Shown one piece after another: positions 7,897 to 15,648 of a stretch of 64,000 bases of DNA. The notes under the pieces are model-generated. The model was not told the DNA's origin and made no database searches. It saw only the letters and a program-made list of their open reading frames with translations. The stretch is taken from contig NZ_JAPEPB010000001.1 in assembly GCF_026340565.1 (NCBI RefSeq), positions 3,262,501 through 3,326,500 on the forward strand, written 5' to 3'. How positions within the stretch are numbered: position 1 is the first letter of the stretch; the number at the start of each line of letters is the position of its first letter. A program made the translations under genes and the position numbers. The stretch comes from Kitasatospora sp. NBC_01287 (GTDB lineage: Bacteria > Actinomycetota > Actinomycetes > Streptomycetales > Streptomycetaceae).

Positions 7897-8997
7897 TCAG
7901 CCTGCGGCCGCGAGCTGCCCGCAGGCGCCGTCGATCTCCTGACCGCGGGTGTCACGCACCGTGGTCGGCACGCCGTGCGCCTCCAGCCGGCGGACGAACT
8001 CGCGCTCGTCCTCGGGACGGGAAGCCGTCCACTTGGAGCCCGGGGTCGGGTTCAGCGGGATCAGGTTCACGTGCACCCGACGGTTCTTGATCAGCCGGCC
8101 CAGCAGGTCGGCCCGCCAGGCCTGGTCGTTGATGTCCTTGATCAGCGCGTACTCGATGGAGATCCGCCGACCGGACTTCTCCGCGTAGTGCCACGCGGCC
8201 TCCAGCACCTCGGCGACCTTCCACCGGGTGTTGACCGGGACCAGCTCGTCGCGCAGCTCGTCGTCCGGCGCGTGCAGCGACAGGGCGAGGCGGCAGCTCA
8301 GGCCCTCGTCGGCGAACCGGTGCATGGCCGGCACCAGGCCGACGGTGGAGACCGTGACGCCGCGCTGGGAGAGGCCGAAGCCGTCCGGCGCCGGGTCGGT
8401 CAGCCGGCGGATCGAGGCCAGCACCCGGTTGTAGTTGGCCAGCGGCTCGCCCATGCCCATGAAGACCACGTTGCTCAGCCGCGCCTCGCCACCGGGGATC
8501 TCGCCGCTCTTCAGCGCCCGGATCCCGGCCGCGATCTGCTCGACGATCTCGCCCGTGGACAGGTTGCGGGTCAGCCCGGCCTGGCCGGTGGCGCAGAACG
8601 GGCAGTTCATGCCGCAACCGGCCTGCGAGCTGATGCACATGGTCACCCGATCCGGGTAGCGCATCAGCACCGACTCGACCAGGGTCCCGTCGAAGAGCTT
8701 CCAGAGCGTCTTGCGGGTGGTGTCGTTGTCGCAGGAGACGTGCCGGACCACCGACATCAGCTCGGGCAGCAGCGCGCCGACCAGCTTCTCGCGGCTGGCG
8801 GCCGGGATGTCCGTCCAGGAGCCCGGCTCGTTCGAGAGCCGGCCGAAGTAGTGGTTGGCCAGCTGCTTGGCGCGGAACGGCTGCTCGCCGAGCTCGGCGA
8901 CGGCATCCTTGCGCTCGGCGGGGCTGAGGTCGGCGAGGTGTCGCGGGGGCTTGGCGCCGCGCGGCGCGACAAACGTGAGTTCTCCGGGTGCAGGCAT
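7897..8997 (-). CDS. rlmN: 23S rRNA (adenine2503-C2)-methyltransferase / tRNA methyltransferase RlmN
   Basis: This 366-residue radical-SAM enzyme carries Cys128-x3-Cys132-x2-Cys135 ('CGMNCPFC') for the 4Fe-4S cluster and a conserved C-terminal cysteine (Cys359, 'GACGQL') that forms the methylated enzyme intermediate. RlmN methylates C2 of A2503 in 23S rRNA at the peptidyl transferase centre and also C2 of A37 in some tRNAs. '[15 protein letters not shown]' and '[16 protein letters not shown]' are family hallmarks. Cys-motif spacing and length match the family, so the enzyme looks intact. It lies downstream of cdsA on the same strand, but a strong hairpin separates them. Confidence 0.97.
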   Translation of the reverse strand: MPAPGELTFVAPRGAKPPRHLADLSPAERKDAVAELGEQPFRAKQLANHYFGRLSNEPGSWTDIPAASREKLVGALLPELMSVVRHVSCDNDTTRKTLWKLFDGTLVESVLMRYPDRVTMCISSQAGCGMNCPFCATGQAGLTRNLSTGEIVEQIAAGIRALKSGEIPGGEARLSNVVFMGMGEPLANYNRVLASIRRLTDPAPDGFGLSQRGVTVSTVGLVPAMHRFADEGLSCRLALSLHAPDDELRDELVPVNTRWKVAEVLEAAWHYAEKSGRRISIEYALIKDINDQAWRADLLGRLIKNRRVHVNLIPLNPTPGSKWTASRPEDEREFVRRLEAHGVPTTVRDTRGQEIDGACGQLAAAG

Positions 8998-9023
8998 GGT
9001 CCGTCCAGTGTCGCAGATGCGCG

Positions 9024-9054
9024 GGACCCCGGACGGCCGTGCCGTCCGGGGTCC
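9024..9054 (-). terminator. hairpin terminator after cdsA
   Basis: A perfect 14-bp stem (GGACCCCGGACGGC with GCCGTCCGGGGTCC) closes on a 3-nt loop, 32 nt past the cdsA stop and 27 nt before the rlmN start. There is no T-tract on the minus strand. It probably ends the pyrH-frr-cdsA transcript or limits read-through into rlmN. Confidence 0.75.
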
Positions 9055-9085
9055 GTTTCGACGAGGGATGCGCCCCGACCGCGGG

Positions 9086-10033
9086 TCAGCTGCCGACGAA
9101 GGCCGCCAGCAGCAGCCACACCACGGGGGCGGTCGGCAGCAGCGAGTCCAGCCGGTCCATGATCCCGCCGTGGCCGGGCAGCAGCGTGCCCATGTCCTTG
9201 ATGCCCAGGTCGCGCTTGATCATCGACTCGGCCAGGTCGCCGAGGGTCGCGATCAGCGCCGCGCAGCCGCCCAGGATGAGGCCCTGCCACCAGCGGCCGT
9301 CATCGATGATCCACTGCATCAGCACCGCGCCGGCCAGCATCGACAGCCCGATGCCGCCGGCCAGGCCCTCACGGGTCTTGCCGGGGCTGATCGTCGGCGC
9401 CAGCTTGGTGCGGCCGAACTTGTAGCCGACCGCGTAGGCACCGGTGTCACTGCAGATGGTCACCACGAGGAAGAGCACGATCCGCTGCGGACCGTCGTGG
9501 GCGGCCAGCATCAGCGCGACGAAGGTCGCCAGGAAGGGCACGTAGAAGGCGGTGAAGACACCCGCGGTTATGTCGCGCAGATAGTTCTCCGGCGGCCGGC
9601 TCATCCGCCAGATCATCAGCGCCAGCGCGGTGAGGGCCAACGCGGCCGCCGCACCCTGCGGGCCGATCCAGTAACCGGCCGTCAGCATGGCCACGCCGCC
9701 GAGCAGCAGCGGGAGCTGGGCGACCTGGATCCCCTTGCGCTCGGCCAGTCGGCTGGTCAGCTCCCAGCTGCCGACCGAGGCGGCGGCGACCACCACGGCC
9801 AGGAAGAGCACCTTGACCACGAAGAGCGAGACGATGATCACCACCCCGAGGCCCAGGCCCACCCCTATCGCGGCAGGGAGGTTGCGGCCGCCGCGCTGCT
9901 TGCGGGGCTGCGGCTCGGGCTGGGCCACCGGACTCTCCTGCGCTGGGGGTGGGGACCCCCGTTCCACCAGCGGTGTCACGGGGGCCTGCGGGTCAACGCC
10001 CCTCTCGCCAGGGGCCATGGGGGCGTCGGTCAT
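9086..10033 (-). CDS. cdsA: phosphatidate cytidylyltransferase CdsA
   Basis: This 315-residue membrane enzyme makes CDP-diacylglycerol from phosphatidate and CTP, the precursor of all phospholipids. The C-terminal signature is present: '[19 protein letters not shown]' followed by '[18 protein letters not shown]' and '[13 protein letters not shown]', including the conserved aspartates. About seven to eight hydrophobic helices precede and interleave with it. A cytoplasmic Pro/Gln-rich N-terminal stretch of about 55 residues comes before the first helix. The ATG overlaps the frr stop by one base (TGATG), so the two are translationally coupled. The pyrH-frr-cdsA order is the usual one in actinobacteria. 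Confidence 0.97.
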   Translation of the reverse strand: MTDAPMAPGERGVDPQAPVTPLVERGSPPPAQESPVAQPEPQPRKQRGGRNLPAAIGVGLGLGVVIIVSLFVVKVLFLAVVVAAASVGSWELTSRLAERKGIQVAQLPLLLGGVAMLTAGYWIGPQGAAAALALTALALMIWRMSRPPENYLRDITAGVFTAFYVPFLATFVALMLAAHDGPQRIVLFLVVTICSDTGAYAVGYKFGRTKLAPTISPGKTREGLAGGIGLSMLAGAVLMQWIIDDGRWWQGLILGGCAALIATLGDLAESMIKRDLGIKDMGTLLPGHGGIMDRLDSLLPTAPVVWLLLAAFVGS

Positions 10034-10593
10034 CAGACTTCGAGCAGCTCGGCTTCCTTGTGCTTCAGCAGCTCGTCGACCTGCGCCACGTACCTGGCGG
10101 TGGCGTCGTCGAGCTCCTTCTCCGAGCGGCGCCCCTCGTCCTCGCCGATCTCGCCGTCCTTGACCAGCTTGTCGAAGGCCTCCTTGGCCTTGCGACGGAT
10201 CGCGCGGATCGAGATCTTGGCGTCCTCCCCCTTGCCGCGGGCCTGCTTGATGTACTCCTTGCGGCGCTCCTCGGTGAGCTGCGGGAGGACCACCCGGATG
10301 ATGGAGCCGTCGTTGGACGGGTTGACACCCAGGTCGGAGTCGCGGATCGCCTGCTCGATGTTGCGCAGCGCGCTCTTGTCGAACGGGGTGATCACGGCCA
10401 TCCGCGGCTCGGGCACCGAGAACGAGGCGAGCTGGTTGATCGGGGTGATCGCGCCGTAGTAGTCCGCGACGATCTTGTTGAACATCGCCGGGTGGGCCCG
10501 GCCGGTACGGATGGCGGCGAAGTCGTCCTTGGCGACGCCGACGGCCTTCTCCATCTTCTCCTCGGCTTCGAGGAGGATCTCTTCGGTGCTCAC
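10033..10593 (-). CDS. frr: ribosome recycling factor
   Basis: The product (186 residues) splits post-termination ribosomes together with EF-G. '[19 protein letters not shown]' and '[20 protein letters not shown]' are canonical, as is the C-terminal '[19 protein letters not shown]'. The GTG at 10593 gives the standard length and is preceded by GGGAGCAGACT on the minus strand; longer in-frame starts would add residues without family similarity. The stop overlaps the cdsA start by one base. pyrH lies 72 bp upstream on the same strand. Confidence 0.97.
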   Translation of the reverse strand: MSTEEILLEAEEKMEKAVGVAKDDFAAIRTGRAHPAMFNKIVADYYGAITPINQLASFSVPEPRMAVITPFDKSALRNIEQAIRDSDLGVNPSNDGSIIRVVLPQLTEERRKEYIKQARGKGEDAKISIRAIRRKAKEAFDKLVKDGEIGEDEGRRSEKELDDATARYVAQVDELLKHKEAELLEV

Positions 10594-10665
10594 AGTCTGC
10601 TCCCTGTCCGGTTGCCTCGTGGCGTACTGACGGTCCGCGTGCCGGGGCACGCGGCTGATTGCTGC

Positions 10666-11421
10666 TCAGGCCCGGACGGAATCCTGGCTGATGAGTGTGC
10701 CGATCTTCTCACTCTTCACCGCGCGGGCGATATTGCCCTCCGCGAGCAGCTCGAAGACCAGGATCGGCAGGCTGTTGTCCTTGCACAGGGTGATCGCGGT
10801 CAGGTCGGCGACCTTGAGGTCGCGCGCGATCACCTCGGAGTACTCCAGAGCATCGAAGCGCACCGCGTCCGGGTTGGTCTTGGGGTCCGAGTCGTACACT
10901 CCGTCGACGCCGTTCTTGCCCATCAGCAGCACCTCGGCGTGAATCTCCAGGGCGCGCTGCACGGCGGTGGTGTCGGTGGAGAAGTACGGCATCCCCATAC
11001 CGGCGCCGAAGATGACCACACGGCCCTTCTCCAGGTGCCGGATCGCCCGCAGCGGCAGGTACGGCTCGGCGACCTGGCCCATGGTGATCGCGGTCTGGAC
11101 CCGGGTCTCGATGCCTTCCTTCATCAGGAAGTCCTGCAGCGCCAGGCAGTTCATCACGGTGCCGAGCATGCCCATGTAGTCGGACCGGGCCCGGTCCATG
11201 CCGCGGAGCTGCAGCTCGGCGCCGCGGAAGAAGTTGCCCCCGCCGATGACGATCGCGACCTCGGTGCCCTGGCGGACCACCGTGGCGATCTCCCGGGCGA
11301 TCGCGTGGACGACGTCGGGGTCGACACCGAGGCCGCCTCCACCGGCGAACGCCTCACCGGACAGCTTGAGCAGGACCCGACGGCGGGCGCCGTCCTGCGC
11401 GGACTCCTGCGTCTTCTGCAT
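10666..11421 (-). CDS. pyrH: UMP kinase
   Basis: This 251-residue amino-acid-kinase-fold enzyme phosphorylates UMP to UDP in pyrimidine nucleotide synthesis. '[10 protein letters not shown]', '[10 protein letters not shown]', '[19 protein letters not shown]' and '[11 protein letters not shown]' mark the nucleotide-binding and catalytic segments. The ATG at 11421 is chosen because AGAAGGAGAAGTCC directly precedes it; the longer frames upstream run back through the tsf terminator. The gene sits between tsf and frr, separated from tsf by a strong hairpin, so it likely has its own promoter in the 267-bp gap. Confidence 0.97.
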   Translation of the reverse strand: MQKTQESAQDGARRRVLLKLSGEAFAGGGGLGVDPDVVHAIAREIATVVRQGTEVAIVIGGGNFFRGAELQLRGMDRARSDYMGMLGTVMNCLALQDFLMKEGIETRVQTAITMGQVAEPYLPLRAIRHLEKGRVVIFGAGMGMPYFSTDTTAVQRALEIHAEVLLMGKNGVDGVYDSDPKTNPDAVRFDALEYSEVIARDLKVADLTAITLCKDNSLPILVFELLAEGNIARAVKSEKIGTLISQDSVRA

Positions 11422-11555
11422 GGACTTCTCCTTCTGCACCTGCTGGTTCACAGGCTCTTCACCTGCTGACTCGCGGACCGGGGTGGGCGGCCCCCGGACC
11501 CGGCTGCGCGGGGCGGTGCCTCGGCCGGGTGGCCGGCCCGCCCGCGCATACACGC

Positions 11556-11611
11556 GAGGAGGCCATTGCCGCGGGAACCGGTACGGTCTCCTGCACGGCA
11601 ATGGCCTCCTC
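11556..11611 (-). terminator. rpsB-tsf operon terminator
   Basis: A perfect 16-bp stem (GAGGAGGCCATTGCCG with CGGCAATGGCCTCCTC) encloses a 24-nt loop. It starts 77 nt after the tsf stop and is the strongest hairpin in the tsf-pyrH gap. No long T-tract follows. Confidence 0.85.
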
Positions 11612-11688
11612 GTCGTTCTGGTGCCGACTCACTGGGTTCCAGCTGCGGCGGCGGTTCCCACCTTAGGTGGGAACCAGGTGAACGTGGG

Positions 11689-12525
11689 TCAGGCGCCGAC
11701 GCGGAAGCGGGCGAAGCGCTTGAGCGCGACGCCGTTCTCCTCGAGCACCTTGGCGACGGACTTCTTGTTGTCCTTCGCGAAGGCCTGCTCCAGGACGGCG
11801 AACTCCTTGACGAAGCCGGTGACGCGACCCTCGACGATCTTCGGCAGGGCGGCCTCGGGCTTGCCCTCCTCGCGAGCGGTGGCCTCGGCGACGCGGCGCT
11901 CGCTCTCCAGCACCTCGGCCGGGATCTCCTCGCGGGAGAGGTACTTCGGCGAGAAGGCGGCGATGTGCTGCGCGACGTCCTTGGCGACGTCCGCGTTCTC
12001 CTTGTCGAGCTCGACCAGGACGCCGACCTGCGGCGGGAGGTCGGGAGAGGTGCGGTGCAGGTAGACCGCGACGTAGCCGCCGGAGAACTGGGCGAAGCGG
12101 TCCAGGACGATCTTCTCGCCCAGGTTCGCGTTGGCCTCGTCCACGAACTGCTGGACGGTCTTGCCGGCCTCGATCTCGGAGACCAGCGCGGCCGCCAGGT
12201 CGGCCGGGGCGGCCTCGGCGAGGTGCGCGGCGATCGCGTCGGCGACCGCGACGAACTTCTCGCTCTTGGCGACGAAGTCGGTCTCGCACTTCAGCTCGAC
12301 CAGCACACCGGAGGTCGCGTCGGCAGCGATCTTGGCGACCACGGCGCCGTTCTCGGCGGTGCGGCCCTCGCGCTTCGCGACGCCCTTCTGCCCCTTGATG
12401 CGGATGATCTCAAGGGCCTTCTCGACGTCGCCCTCAGCCTCGTCCAGCGCCTTCTTGCAGTCCATCATGCCGGCGCCGGTGAGCTCACGGAGCTTCTTGA
12501 CGTCCGCGGCGGAGATGTTCGCCAT
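11689..12525 (-). CDS. tsf: elongation factor Ts
   Basis: This 278-residue factor recycles EF-Tu by exchanging GDP for GTP. The N-terminal UBA-like '[19 protein letters not shown]', the signature '[13 protein letters not shown]' and '[17 protein letters not shown]' are all canonical for EF-Ts. The ATG at 12525 (MANISAADV) is the standard start for actinobacterial EF-Ts. The gene follows rpsB after 131 bp containing two hairpins that may set the S2 to EF-Ts ratio, and it is followed by a strong terminator. Confidence 0.98.
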   Translation of the reverse strand: MANISAADVKKLRELTGAGMMDCKKALDEAEGDVEKALEIIRIKGQKGVAKREGRTAENGAVVAKIAADATSGVLVELKCETDFVAKSEKFVAVADAIAAHLAEAAPADLAAALVSEIEAGKTVQQFVDEANANLGEKIVLDRFAQFSGGYVAVYLHRTSPDLPPQVGVLVELDKENADVAKDVAQHIAAFSPKYLSREEIPAEVLESERRVAEATAREEGKPEAALPKIVEGRVTGFVKEFAVLEQAFAKDNKKSVAKVLEENGVALKRFARFRVGA

Positions 12526-12568
12526 GGTGTGAATCTCTTCTCGCGTCTCGCGTGTCTGCGGGGTGGGT

Positions 12569-12643
12569 GTGCCGGGGCTCATGGTTCAGCCCCGGCACGT
12601 GGAGAGAGGGGCACTCGCCGGTGTCCGCCGACGAGTACCCCTC
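12569..12643 (-). promoter_or_regulatory. tandem hairpins in the rpsB-tsf intergenic region (probable attenuator)
   Basis: Two hairpins lie between rpsB and tsf. One has an 11-bp stem (GTGCCGGGGCT with AGCCCCGGCAC, 12569-12598, 8-nt loop). The other (12606-12643) pairs GAGGGG with CCCCTC and ACTCG with CGAGT. An attenuator between these genes is known in Streptomyces, and these structures fit that role. The assignment to function is inference from position. Confidence 0.65.
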
Positions 12644-12656
12644 ACCCTTCGGTGCG

Positions 12657-13595
12657 TCAGGCCTGCTCGGCCTCGGCGGCGGGGGCCTCGTCAGCCGGGG
12701 CCTCCTCGGCCGGAGCCTCGGTGGCGGCCTCGGCCTCGGCGGCGGGGGCCTCGACAGCGGCCTCGGCCTCGGCGGCGGGGGCCTCGTCGGTGGCGGCCTC
12801 GGCCTCGTCGGCCTTCTTGTCACCGGTCGCCAGGAGGTCCTGCTCCCAGTCGGCCAGCGGCTGGTCGGCGCCCGGCTCGGCCTTGACGTCGCCCTTGGCG
12901 ACACCGGCGCGGGACTTGAGGCCCTCGGCGACGGCGTCGGCGATCACGCGGGTCAGCAGGGTGACGGAGCGGATCGCGTCGTCGTTGCCCGGGATCTTGT
13001 AGTCGACCTCGTCGGGGTCGCAGTTGGTGTCGAGGATCGCGACGACCGGGATGTTGAGCTTCCGGGCCTCGCCGACCGCGATGTGCTCCTTCTTGGTGTC
13101 CACGATCCAGACGGCGCTGGGCACGCGCTGCATGTCACGGATACCACCGAGGGTCTTCTCGAGCTTGGTGTGCTCGCGCTCGAGGACCAGGAGCTCCTTC
13201 TTGGTGAGGCCGGAGCCGGCCACGTCCGTGAAGTCGATCTCGCTGAGCTCCTTCATCCGCTGAAGGCGCTTGTAGACGGTCTGGAAGTTGGTCAGCATGC
13301 CGCCGAGCCAGCGCTGGTTCACGTAGGGCATGCCCACGCGGGTGGCCTGCTCCGCGATGGCCTCCTGCGCCTGCTTCTTGGTGCCGACGAAGAGGACGCT
13401 GCCGCCGTGGGCAACGGTCTCCTTGACGAACTCGAACGCGCGGTCGATGTAGTTCAGCGACTGCAGCAGGTCGATGATGTAGATGCCGTTGCGCTCCGTG
13501 AAGATGAAGCGCTTCATCTTCGGGTTCCAACGACGGGTCTGGTGACCGAAGTGGACGCCGCTCTCCAGCAGCTCCCGCATCGTGACGACGGCCAT
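12657..13595 (-). CDS. rpsB: 30S ribosomal protein S2
   Basis: This 312-residue protein has the full S2 core ('[20 protein letters not shown]', '[13 protein letters not shown]', '[14 protein letters not shown]'-like segment, '[20 protein letters not shown]'). A C-terminal tail of roughly 70 residues is almost entirely Ala, Glu and Pro in repeats such as '[10 protein letters not shown]'; a shorter acidic tail is usual in actinobacterial S2. S2 joins the small subunit late and is needed for mRNA binding. The ATG at 13595 follows TGAGGAGCGCGGCC. It heads the rpsB-tsf operon. Confidence 0.98.
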   Translation of the reverse strand: MAVVTMRELLESGVHFGHQTRRWNPKMKRFIFTERNGIYIIDLLQSLNYIDRAFEFVKETVAHGGSVLFVGTKKQAQEAIAEQATRVGMPYVNQRWLGGMLTNFQTVYKRLQRMKELSEIDFTDVAGSGLTKKELLVLEREHTKLEKTLGGIRDMQRVPSAVWIVDTKKEHIAVGEARKLNIPVVAILDTNCDPDEVDYKIPGNDDAIRSVTLLTRVIADAVAEGLKSRAGVAKGDVKAEPGADQPLADWEQDLLATGDKKADEAEAATDEAPAAEAEAAVEAPAAEAEAATEAPAEEAPADEAPAAEAEQA

Positions 13596-14077
13596 GGCCG
13601 CGCTCCTCAGGTGTTGCGCCCGGCGCTCGTTGCTGCCTTGCGGCACTCGGCGGCGACCGGGTCTGCTCGGTTGTCCGTGCCGGTCGGGATGACCGCCACG
13701 CCTGACGCCCTGACGTGCCGAGCCGTCCGGGCCTGGGAGCGGCTGGGCCGCGACAGGCTCGGGGGACCGAGCGGCACTCGCACCGGAGAGGCGGCGAACC
13801 GGGCTTGTGAAGGCTGTGGTCCACGCGCGCGATCGCCGGTGGCAGGGCGTGCGAAGTCGACCCGGTGGACCGGGTCGCGTGTGAAGTGTACGGGAAGCGC
13901 CGCGTGACCGGCGACTCTGCGCGGATGGGGCGGTCAGGGTGCGACCGCCCGTTCATCAGGTGATCACACGGCAGCTTCGGCGGTGTGGGTGACGGACGTT
14001 GTCCACCGGGGCGGGGTTGTCCACAGGTGGCGGGACGGCGTCCCCGTGCCGGGGTGATCGGGCGGATCCTCACGGGC
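13596..14077. promoter_or_regulatory. divergent rpsB / M23 peptidase upstream region
   Basis: No gene is supported in these 482 bp. The rpsB side must hold the ribosomal-protein promoter and leader. A perfect dyad, GACCCGGT-GG-ACCGGGTC (13859-13876), sits mid-region. Two DnaA-box-like 9-mers lie on the peptidase side and are listed separately. I could not assign promoter elements with confidence. Confidence 0.5.
13999..14025 (+). promoter_or_regulatory. pair of DnaA-box-like 9-mers
   Basis: TTGTCCACC (13999-14007) and TTGTCCACA (14017-14025) are direct repeats, 18 bp start to start, in the same orientation. TTGTCCACA is the published consensus DnaA box of Streptomyces oriC. They lie 53 bp upstream of the M23 peptidase start. 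DnaA binding here is inferred from sequence alone. Confidence 0.55.
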
Positions 14078-15106
14078 ATGAGACCTTCGCCCCGGCCCCG
14101 TTCCGGCACCGCCTTCGTCCTGCTCGCCCTGCTCTGCGAGCTGCTCCTCGCGGCTCTCTGCGTGCTGCTCGGGCCCTCGACCGCGCGGGCCGATCCGGCG
14201 AGCGGCGACGGCGGCGCGGGTGGCGGCGTCGGCCTGGGTGCGGGCCTGGGTGCGGGTGCGGGCTCGCAGCCCGGGGGTGGGGTGGGGGCGAGCGCCGACC
14301 TGCTGCTCGGGGGCGGGGGCGGCCCTGGGGGCGGGCGGGCGTGGCCGGTCGGCGGGCCCAGTGGCCTGCTGCGGCGGTTCGCGGCACCGCCGGCGCCGTG
14401 GGCCGCCGGCCACCGCGGAGTCGATCTCGCCGCCGCGGAGGGCGAGGCGGTGCGGGCCGTCGCACCCGGTGTCGTCGCCTTCGCCGGTGAGGTCGCCGGG
14501 CGTCCGGTGGTGACGGTGCTGCATCCCGGCACCGGCAGCCCGCCGCTGCGTACCACCTACCTGCCCGTGGCGAAGGGTCTGCCGGTCGGCAGCCAGGTGG
14601 CGGCCGGGGCGGTCATCGGGCGACTGGCCCCCAGCGGTGGGCACTGTCCAGCGACGTGCCTGCACTGGGGGCTGCTGCGCGGCGACCGCTACCTGGATCC
14701 GCTCGCCCTCTTCGGTGCCGGGCAAGCCAGGCTGCTGCCGCTGCGATCACTCGCGGCGGCGCTGCCGGCTCAGTCACAGCCCCGCGCGCGGTCACGCGCC
14801 TGGCCGGTGGCGGCCAACCCGCGCAGGGCGAGCGCGACAGCCGTGTCGGCGATCCGGGCGCGCTCGTCGGCCGAGCGGCCTTCCGAGCATCTGACCGCCG
14901 ACTCGACCACGCCCTGCAGCAGCGTCGCCGCCACGCGCGGCTCCGGGTGGCCCAGGTCACCCAGGGCGGTCACCACCAGGCCGACCAGTTCCGCGTGCGC
15001 CGAGCGGATCCGACGCCGGGCGGCCTCGTCCAGTTCCACCGCGGAGAGCGCGACGATGGCCCGGTGCCGCGGGTCGCCGGCCAGCGCGAGCTGGCCGCGA
15101 ACGTAG
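14078..15106 (+). CDS. secreted M23-family (LytM-like) metallopeptidase with overlong C-terminus
   Basis: The 342-codon frame begins with a signal peptide (Arg-rich start, hydrophobic 'FVLLALLCELLLAALCVLL', cleavage near 'ARADP'). A Gly-rich linker follows, then an M23/LytM domain: 'AGHRGVDLAAAEGEAVRAVA' carries the first metal ligands and 'CPATCLHWGLLRG' the HxH-like end. Such enzymes cut peptidoglycan cross-links. The domain ends near base 14755, but the frame has no stop until 15104-15106, so the last roughly 115 residues are simply antisense to the TetR gene. A stop was probably lost, or the gene truly overlaps. The ATG at 14078 is supported by the signal peptide; the ribosome-binding site is weak. 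Confidence 0.8.
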   Translation: MRPSPRPRSGTAFVLLALLCELLLAALCVLLGPSTARADPASGDGGAGGGVGLGAGLGAGAGSQPGGGVGASADLLLGGGGGPGGGRAWPVGGPSGLLRRFAAPPAPWAAGHRGVDLAAAEGEAVRAVAPGVVAFAGEVAGRPVVTVLHPGTGSPPLRTTYLPVAKGLPVGSQVAAGAVIGRLAPSGGHCPATCLHWGLLRGDRYLDPLALFGAGQARLLPLRSLAAALPAQSQPRARSRAWPVAANPRRASATAVSAIRARSSAERPSEHLTADSTTPCSSVAATRGSGWPRSPRAVTTRPTSSACAERIRRRAASSSSTAESATMARCRGSPASASWPRT

Positions 15107-15387
15107 GCCTCCAGCCGGCCGACCGCGTCGTCGCAAGCGGCCATCCCGGCCTCGATCTCCGCCGCCCAGAGCGGGAAGTCGACTTCGCAGAGCTGCTCCA
15201 CCACGGCGGCTCTGGACTTGAAGTACTCGTAGACCGACGAACGGGCCAGCCCGGTGCGGGTGGCCAGAGAGGGGAAGGTGAGCGCCTCCATACCGCCCTC
15301 CGCGAGCAGCGCACGGGCCGCGTCCAGGAGGGCTGCGCGCTGCAGCTGACGATGCTCGGCCAGGGTGGCGGCTCGGATCTTCGGCAC
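14770..15387 (-). CDS. TetR-family transcriptional regulator
   Basis: This 205-residue protein starts with the TetR HTH: 'LLDAARALLAEGGMEALTFP' then 'LATRTGLARSSVYEYFKSRA', the recognition-helix pattern. A helical ligand-binding domain follows. GTG at 15387 (VPKIRAATLAEHRQLQR) gives the normal TetR length; upstream in-frame extension is Pro-rich noise. It is convergent with the M23 peptidase frame and overlaps it by 337 bp. It lies between the peptidase and whiG. Ligand and targets are unknown. Confidence 0.92.
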   Translation of the reverse strand: MPKIRAATLAEHRQLQRAALLDAARALLAEGGMEALTFPSLATRTGLARSSVYEYFKSRAAVVEQLCEVDFPLWAAEIEAGMAACDDAVGRLEAYVRGQLALAGDPRHRAIVALSAVELDEAARRRIRSAHAELVGLVVTALGDLGHPEPRVAATLLQGVVESAVRCSEGRSADERARIADTAVALALRGLAATGQARDRARGCD

Positions 15388-15576
15388 CGTCCCACTGTAC
15401 GGAGCCCGTTGGAGCACCGGGACGGCGGCGCACCCTCGGAACGGCCGGTGCGAGCCGGCCGATCCGGGCTCACCGGGCGGGCTGATCGGGCGGGCTGGTC
15501 GGGAGGGCCCGCCGGTGAGGGCCGGCCAGTACGGGCAATGCCTCGCGGGCAAAGTGATGCGGTCAAGGTGATGGAG

Positions 15577-15614
15577 GCAGAGGGGTGCAGGCAGAGGGGT
15601 GCAGGCAGAGAGGG
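15577..15614. repeat. 14-bp tandem repeat just 3' of whiG
   Basis: Two identical 14-bp units (GCAGAGGGGTGCAG at 15577-15590 and 15591-15604) and a partial third (15605-15614) lie 34 bp past the whiG stop. The remainder of the 261-bp gap towards the TetR gene is GC-rich with GGGCGGGCTG-like near-repeats. Confidence 0.8.
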
Positions 15615-15648
15615 CGCGGACTCGGGTGGGCTGCCGGCGGCGACCTGG

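Noticed and set aside
13135..14556. Long open frame of 473 codons on the minus strand upstream of rpsB
   Set aside because: It is a frame shadow: it overlaps rpsB out of frame, is rich in Pro/Arg/Ser and has no conserved motif.
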